Shown piece by piece: positions 59,684-64,000 of a stretch of 64,000 nucleotides of DNA. The DNA comes from Papio anubis (taxonomy: Eukaryota > Chordata > Mammalia > Primates > Cercopithecidae): NCBI RefSeq assembly GCF_008728515.1, contig NW_022161845.1, positions 62,001-126,000 of the forward strand, in the 5' to 3' direction. The number at the start of each line of letters is the position of its first letter. Positions within the stretch are counted from its first letter, which is position 1. Made by a program: the position numbers and the translations under genes. Under the pieces are notes generated by a model. That model was given only the letters and a program-made list of their open reading frames with translations, made no database searches and had not been told where the DNA came from.

Positions 59684-59728
59684 ACGTACGTGTACGTGTG
59701 TGTGCACACGCGCGCGTGTGTGTGTGTA
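59684..59728. repeat. 45-base alternating purine-pyrimidine tract
   Basis: Every base alternates purine and pyrimidine from 59684 to 59728: acgtacgtgtacg, a GT run, then cacacgcgcgcgtgtg (a perfect 16-base palindrome) and a (TG)n. This is a strong Z-DNA-type sequence. Confidence 0.95.
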
Positions 59729-59820
59729 GAAAGAGAAACAAAATAACATACTTTTCAACAACTTACCATTTCCATGATCTAACCTAGAGTGTTTAAACTT
59801 TAATTGAAAATATATTTCCT

Positions 59821-59908
59821 GATCACGCCACTGCACTACAGCCTGGGTGACAGAGTAAGACCCTGTCCCAAAAAAAAAAAAAAAAAAAGAAAAGAAAAAA
59901 GAAAGAAA
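59821..59908 (+). mobile_element. Alu 3' end only
   Basis: gatcacgccactgcactaca and a long A-rich tail; just the last 50 or so Alu bases. Flanks GAAAATATATTTCCT (left) and GAAAATACATTTTCA (right) resemble a decayed target duplication. Confidence 0.85.
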
Positions 59909-59923
59909 GAAAATACATTTTCA

Positions 59924-61949
59924 TAGAATCACAATATTATCTAATTTTAACTTCACAAATGCAAACAAAATGTATAAAAGACTATTTTATCCATGAAAAA
60001 TGTATACAGTAACATACTTATACTATTTGAGCCCTCAGTTAGAAAATCCAAATCAAATTTAAGTTTAGTGTTTAATTGTAAATGCCAAGCTAATATTGTT
60101 TTCTACTGTAATTACTTCAGGAATAAATTTCTATTGTGATTTGATGAAAACAGTGTATCCATCAGTCTTGAAATCGAGTGATCCTTGAAGTAAATTTAAA
60201 TATTTGAGAAGGTATTCATATTTTAACTAAGCACAAACAGAAACCAAAAACACAAACTACACCTCCCATATACGACTGGAAATGTGAAATAAGATTTATT
60301 TTACTGCAACTGTGTTTGCAATTAGGAAAGTATCTGCTTTAGTTTATCTTTTCTTGGTGCTATATAGTTTTTCTTAAGATGTTTAAGGGAAAAAATCGAG
60401 ACATTGAAGAGGGAATTTTATCTTTATTGACAGAAACCAGTAACTATTTTTTAAATAATTTTTTAACTGATTAAATAACAAATATTCACAAAGAGCTGTG
60501 CTCATACTGCACCAAATACATGTCAACATTTGTAACAAATAATTTAATTTCATAGGGAGCCATAAGCATATAGGTGTATACTAGTTATGCAAAGATATGA
60601 AAAATCTGGAAACCATTGGTGGAATGATAGGAACAAAAAAAAATCCCAACAACGCGTAAATCAAACAGCAAGGTGTAAATGAAAGTGCCAACCATTCATT
60701 TTCAGATTCTTTGAGCCCTAGGTTGCTGAAGATAGTTGTTGGCAGTAAAACTGTCTCCTTCCATCGGGTCGGGTGGAGAGCAGCATGATTGGCAGGGCAA
60801 ATAGAAGACAAAGGAGAAAGCCTTCAATCTGCAGCTGATGCACAGGAAGAACATGGGGAGCTGAGTTTACAATAGAGACAACATTACCAAGCTAATGGCA
60901 CGGGCAATCATGGGACCACTACGCATCTTGGGTATCAGCAGGGCATCCATTTTCAGCTAAGTGTTAGAGTACCTTTTTGCTTTCTCTCACCACTGCAGGG
61001 GTAAAACAACCTAGTGCGTGAAACCCACTGACTGGTAATAAATTACTATATTGGATACTTTTTGTTTTCTTTCAGCAGTGACTTTACTGTGTATTCTTGC
61101 TATCACTACCAATTAAAGTGGAGCCTGCTTTAGCGAACTGTATCTAACTATATATCAGCCCTGATGCTCCAATTGCTTTGGCAAGTATCACAGGGTCAAG
61201 AGGCTCCTTTGACTTTTATCATCTAAGTCTTTCTGACCACTCACTATTTGAAGCAATCTCAGCTGAACAGATGGACACTTTCTGTGACATTATAAAGCTT
61301 AGAATATAAAGATAAATGAAATTGTGTTTCAGGCTTCAAACTGGTTTATGCTTGTAAAATATTATTAGTGTGTTTACAAAATCTCCAGATTTAAAGTGTA
61401 TAATCTGACTCTGGCTAATGGACAAATTGCTCATTTCTTTTTTAATTAGAGGTTTTGTGTTTTAAGTGTGAAGAATAGCAGAATTTTGTAAAGCAGTTCT
61501 CAGGGTTATCCAGTTACATTTTTAATGCATATATCAATAAACCATTATAAAATGAAGGGTGTCATTTACTGTGCAATGAACCTTTTGCATGTTAGTTTTT
61601 TAAATGATGTACTAAGAAAGATATACCAAACACAGAAAAACTAAAACTGTAAATGTTGGATGAAGTAAAAATTAAGATTTTTATTTGCCTTAAGCATGAT
61701 TTTTCTCTTCAACGGTATCATTTAACTGCTAGGAGATTCTAGTATTTTTGCATATCTAAATGTAAAAGGAAAATGATTAAGCATCAGCTTCATATTCTTT
61801 AACCTATTTGTGTTAGTATATCATACATGGTTATTTGAATATTTTGAAATTGCTAGATTAACCTTAAGTGGGACACACATATATATTTTTCTTCATTTAA
61901 CTTAAAGGTTAGTCTCTTTTAAATAAAGTGATTATATAATTTATTGTTC
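59924..61949. other. Intron 14, mostly unrecognised
   Basis: AT-rich apart from 60640-61000, which has several CpGs and a 76-codon minus-strand frame at 60581-60811. No exon of WDR72 is in it and no repeat is recognised. Confidence 0.4.
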
Positions 61950-62065
61950 AAACCAGGCTACTTTTTAGAGTGAAATGGTGCATTATTAATAATTACCTTG
62001 GAACAAGACGCATGAGCCAAAACTGTCCCAGTGAACCTGGATGTATGATGACCCTATCTTACAGG
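61950..62065 (-). mobile_element. DNA-transposon fragment (MER33-type text)
   Basis: On the minus strand tagggtcatcatacatccag, gttcactgggacagttttgg and attattaataatgcaccatt follow a well-known MER DNA-transposon end beginning tagggtgaccata. Family name given with doubt. Confidence 0.5.
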
Positions 62066-63569
62066 AATAAGGTGATGATTTGGCTTATTAAAAAGCATCA
62101 ATGTTTCTGTACCTCTTAAAATGTGACTATTGTTCTGTAAATCATAACTATATCTCTGTACATCTATTTTTTAAATGACTGCAAAGAAACTAAGTTCCTT
62201 TTTAAACTCTCAGATATTTTATTTCTGCTTCTCAAAAAACTTCTGATGTACATAGCAAAGGAAAAATAACCAAAGTCCTAATTATAAAAATACTGCTAGA
62301 TTGTTTGAAAGTTTTATTTTTATATGTCGTGCTTATAAAACCCCTGCAATTTGTATTCTCTTATCACATGACCAAAATAATCTCTCAGCAATCAACTAAA
62401 TTTCTGTGATGCAGATTCAGTTGCAGGTAAGTGAGAAATAATACAAGTAATGGATTCAGAGGTAAACAAACTGCTCATCATTTTTGAAAAACGTTGTAAG
62501 ACCAAGGTAAGGGAGGGAGTGAGGGATAGAAAAAGAAAAGAAGGAAGGTAAACAAAATTGCCAGAGGCCAGAAGACTGTTTCAGGTCACCTTGTATTGAG
62601 AACTGGTTAACAAACAAGAGACAAAAGCCAGGGACCAATGTATTCTCCCCAGCGAAAAGAACCACAATCACAAGTGTGTCCCCAGCTTCTGGAAAGGGAT
62701 TGAAACCAAATGCCAGCTTTAAAGTTCCATGGTTTTATAAATAATTCTGAGAAATAAATGTACAACAAAATATCCTCTCTAGGAACTGAAATACTGAAAT
62801 GATAGAAAACGTCAAATAAAAGCTCTGGGACAGTTAAAAAAAAAAATGGCAAGGAAGGTAAGGTATAGCCAAATAGGTGTAATAAAAAGGAAGTCTCATA
62901 ACCAAAAATAAAAAAAAGGGAATAATGAAGGGTCTTTGTTGATAAATTACTGAAGCCAAAATATTCCCCCAAATTGTAGGGTATTGCCTGTATTAGAGAC
63001 AATATACAAAGGATTATCCTTTCTTGGTACAATGCAAAGGTAAGGACTCCATTAGTCCTATGGCAGGGACTCCAGTAGAAAGTTTAGTAAGTCTGACCAG
63101 ATCTCAAGAATACAATGTGAAAAATCAGAATTATTTTTGTGCACAAACAGATTAGAAAATCATATAACTCCATGTAAAAAATGGAAAAGATGTGTTCAAT
63201 TGTTATGAAATCACAATAGTACAGAACATGAAATGTTAACTCAGACACCAAATTCTGAATTATAGAAGAAACTAAAGGTATTTATATACATTCATAAATT
63301 TTTAAAAAAGATAAGCAAGGGACATTTGAAAGAGATTCATTACTTAAAAATAGCTTTTGTTATATTATTTTTGCCTTTAATAAACAATACTAATACTATT
63401 TACACAGAATTCAATAATAAAGATAATCAAAAGAAAATTAGATCATCCATAATTATAACACCTAGGGAGATCCTTAACTTTCTGAAGCAGGAATCTAAAG
63501 AGAAACCACACTTTTCTACAAAATTTCATGTAATTTTATATAGAGCCCTAGAAATTATCTGTGCAATCA
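62066..63569. other. Intron 14, no recognised element
   Basis: AT-rich; a 141-codon minus-strand frame at 62607-63032 is not like a known protein and uses a run of A and T rich codons; taken as chance. Confidence 0.4.
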
Positions 63570-63835
63570 TTAGTATTTTTTTCCTCTCTCATGCTCCCTC
63601 TCCTCAGTCATCGGTATTTTTACCAAATGCTTACAGTTCTCCACCTTTTCCGAGTACATGGATTCTGCTTCATTAGCTTTGTCTCTGTGTAACAATGAAG
63701 AGCAGAGACCCCTTCTGACCCAGGTTGGTACATTGAATGAAAAAGAAATAATAAACTTGAGCTGTTTTAGCCAATGAGATTTGGGACACTGTTTGTTATT
63801 AGAGCATAATGTAGCCTATTCTGATCTAGATATTA
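63570..63835 (+). mobile_element. MLT1-type MaLR LTR, 3' part
   Basis: gaaataataaacttgagctg, ttttagccaatgagatttgg and ttgttattagagcataatgt, then tagcctattctgat, are the classic MLT1 LTR end. Confidence 0.88.
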
Positions 63836-63869
63836 TCCAAATTGATATCAGTATACACATGAATAGATA

Positions 63870-64000
63870 GGTAGAGAAAAGAGAGGTTTGGTGACAGACT
63901 CAATGTCATATAGCCACTCATTTATTCAACCCAACTACTGGAATGCCAAAGTTGAAATTAAAACCCAAATTGACTACTCCTAGTCCAGTGCTCCTTCCAC
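63870..64000 (+). repeat. MIR/MIR3, cut by the window edge
   Basis: agaggtttggtgacagactc, tgtcatatagccactcattt, cctagtccagtgctccttcc are the MIR/MIR3 end. Confidence 0.8.

Larger units (their letters stand above)
1..64000 (-). other. WDR72: WDR72 gene body, internal part
   Basis: The whole window appears to lie inside the WDR72 transcription unit, read right to left. Four consecutive coding exons are found, with introns of 1,771, 4,111 and 12,587 bases between them. More than 31 kb of upstream intron and more than 13 kb of downstream intron run off the ends. No first exon, promoter, CpG island, stop codon of the gene or polyadenylation region is visible. WDR72 is a WD-repeat protein related to WDR7 (rabconnectin-3 beta). 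It is known for a role with V-ATPase in acidification and vesicle traffic in enamel-maturing ameloblasts and kidney tubule cells, and loss causes amelogenesis imperfecta and distal renal tubular acidosis in people. The extent beyond the exons is inferred from the human gene being far longer than this window. Confidence 0.9.

Noticed and set aside
62607..63032. 141-codon minus-strand open frame
   Set aside because: Low-complexity phenylalanine and leucine rich text from A-rich DNA; no known family, no splice or promoter context.
32710..64000. Exon 14 and earlier WD-repeat exons
   Set aside because: I looked on the minus strand for text like KMIKWHPVEN and YQLGPLPCPG and found none; probably beyond the right edge.
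1..64000. tRNA, snRNA, Y RNA or 7SL gene copies
   Set aside because: None of their characteristic phrases was seen; only Alu and MIR elements, which derive from 7SL RNA and tRNA, are present.

Overview
This is AT-rich primate nuclear DNA with no operons, no CpG island and no long uninterrupted genes. It is an internal piece of one protein-coding gene, WDR72, read on the minus strand, and the rest is intron packed with transposable elements. Four exons can be placed exactly because splice sites, phase and protein sequence all agree: 32709-31892, 30120-30029, 25917-25838 and 13250-13055. By my recollection of the human protein (1,102 residues) they are exons 15 to 18 and encode about residues 655 to 1050. 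I found no exon upstream (32710-64000) or downstream (1-13054), so both ends of the window appear to lie inside large introns.

Organism: Alu elements (J, S and Y types) and primate-specific L1 elements show a simian primate. The AluY at 24794 carries a CCGGCC variant near its 3' end that I associate with Old World monkey AluY copies, and the WDR72 protein differs from human at several places. An Old World monkey is the best guess, as inference.

Layout: 1-13054 is intron 18, with old L2, MIR, MER20 and MER44-type fragments, an MST-type solo LTR nested in an older LTR, and AluJ copies. 13251-25837 is intron 17 (12.6 kb), dominated by a 4.4 kb L1 (17096-21500) and an L1MA (23268-25495) holding an AluJ that itself holds an AluY. 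25918-30028 is intron 16, with MER5A, two MIRs and a 1 kb L2. 30121-31891 is intron 15, with a perfect 55 bp tandem duplication running into a tetranucleotide microsatellite. 32710-64000 is part of intron 14: many old L1 pieces, head-to-tail primate L1s followed by an inverted L1, a complete MST-type MaLR provirus inside an L1M, and L2, MIR, Alu and MLT1 pieces.

Function: WDR72 is a relative of WDR7 (rabconnectin-3 beta) that acts with the vacuolar proton pump in enamel-forming and kidney cells. The repeats are dead; none retains an intact reading frame. The least ordinary observations are two consecutive exons that start with GTAA and so rebuild a 5' splice site after splicing, a tandem duplication across an L1/LTR insertion junction, a 45-base alternating purine-pyrimidine tract, and a near tail-to-tail L1 inverted repeat. 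I saw no previously undescribed system.
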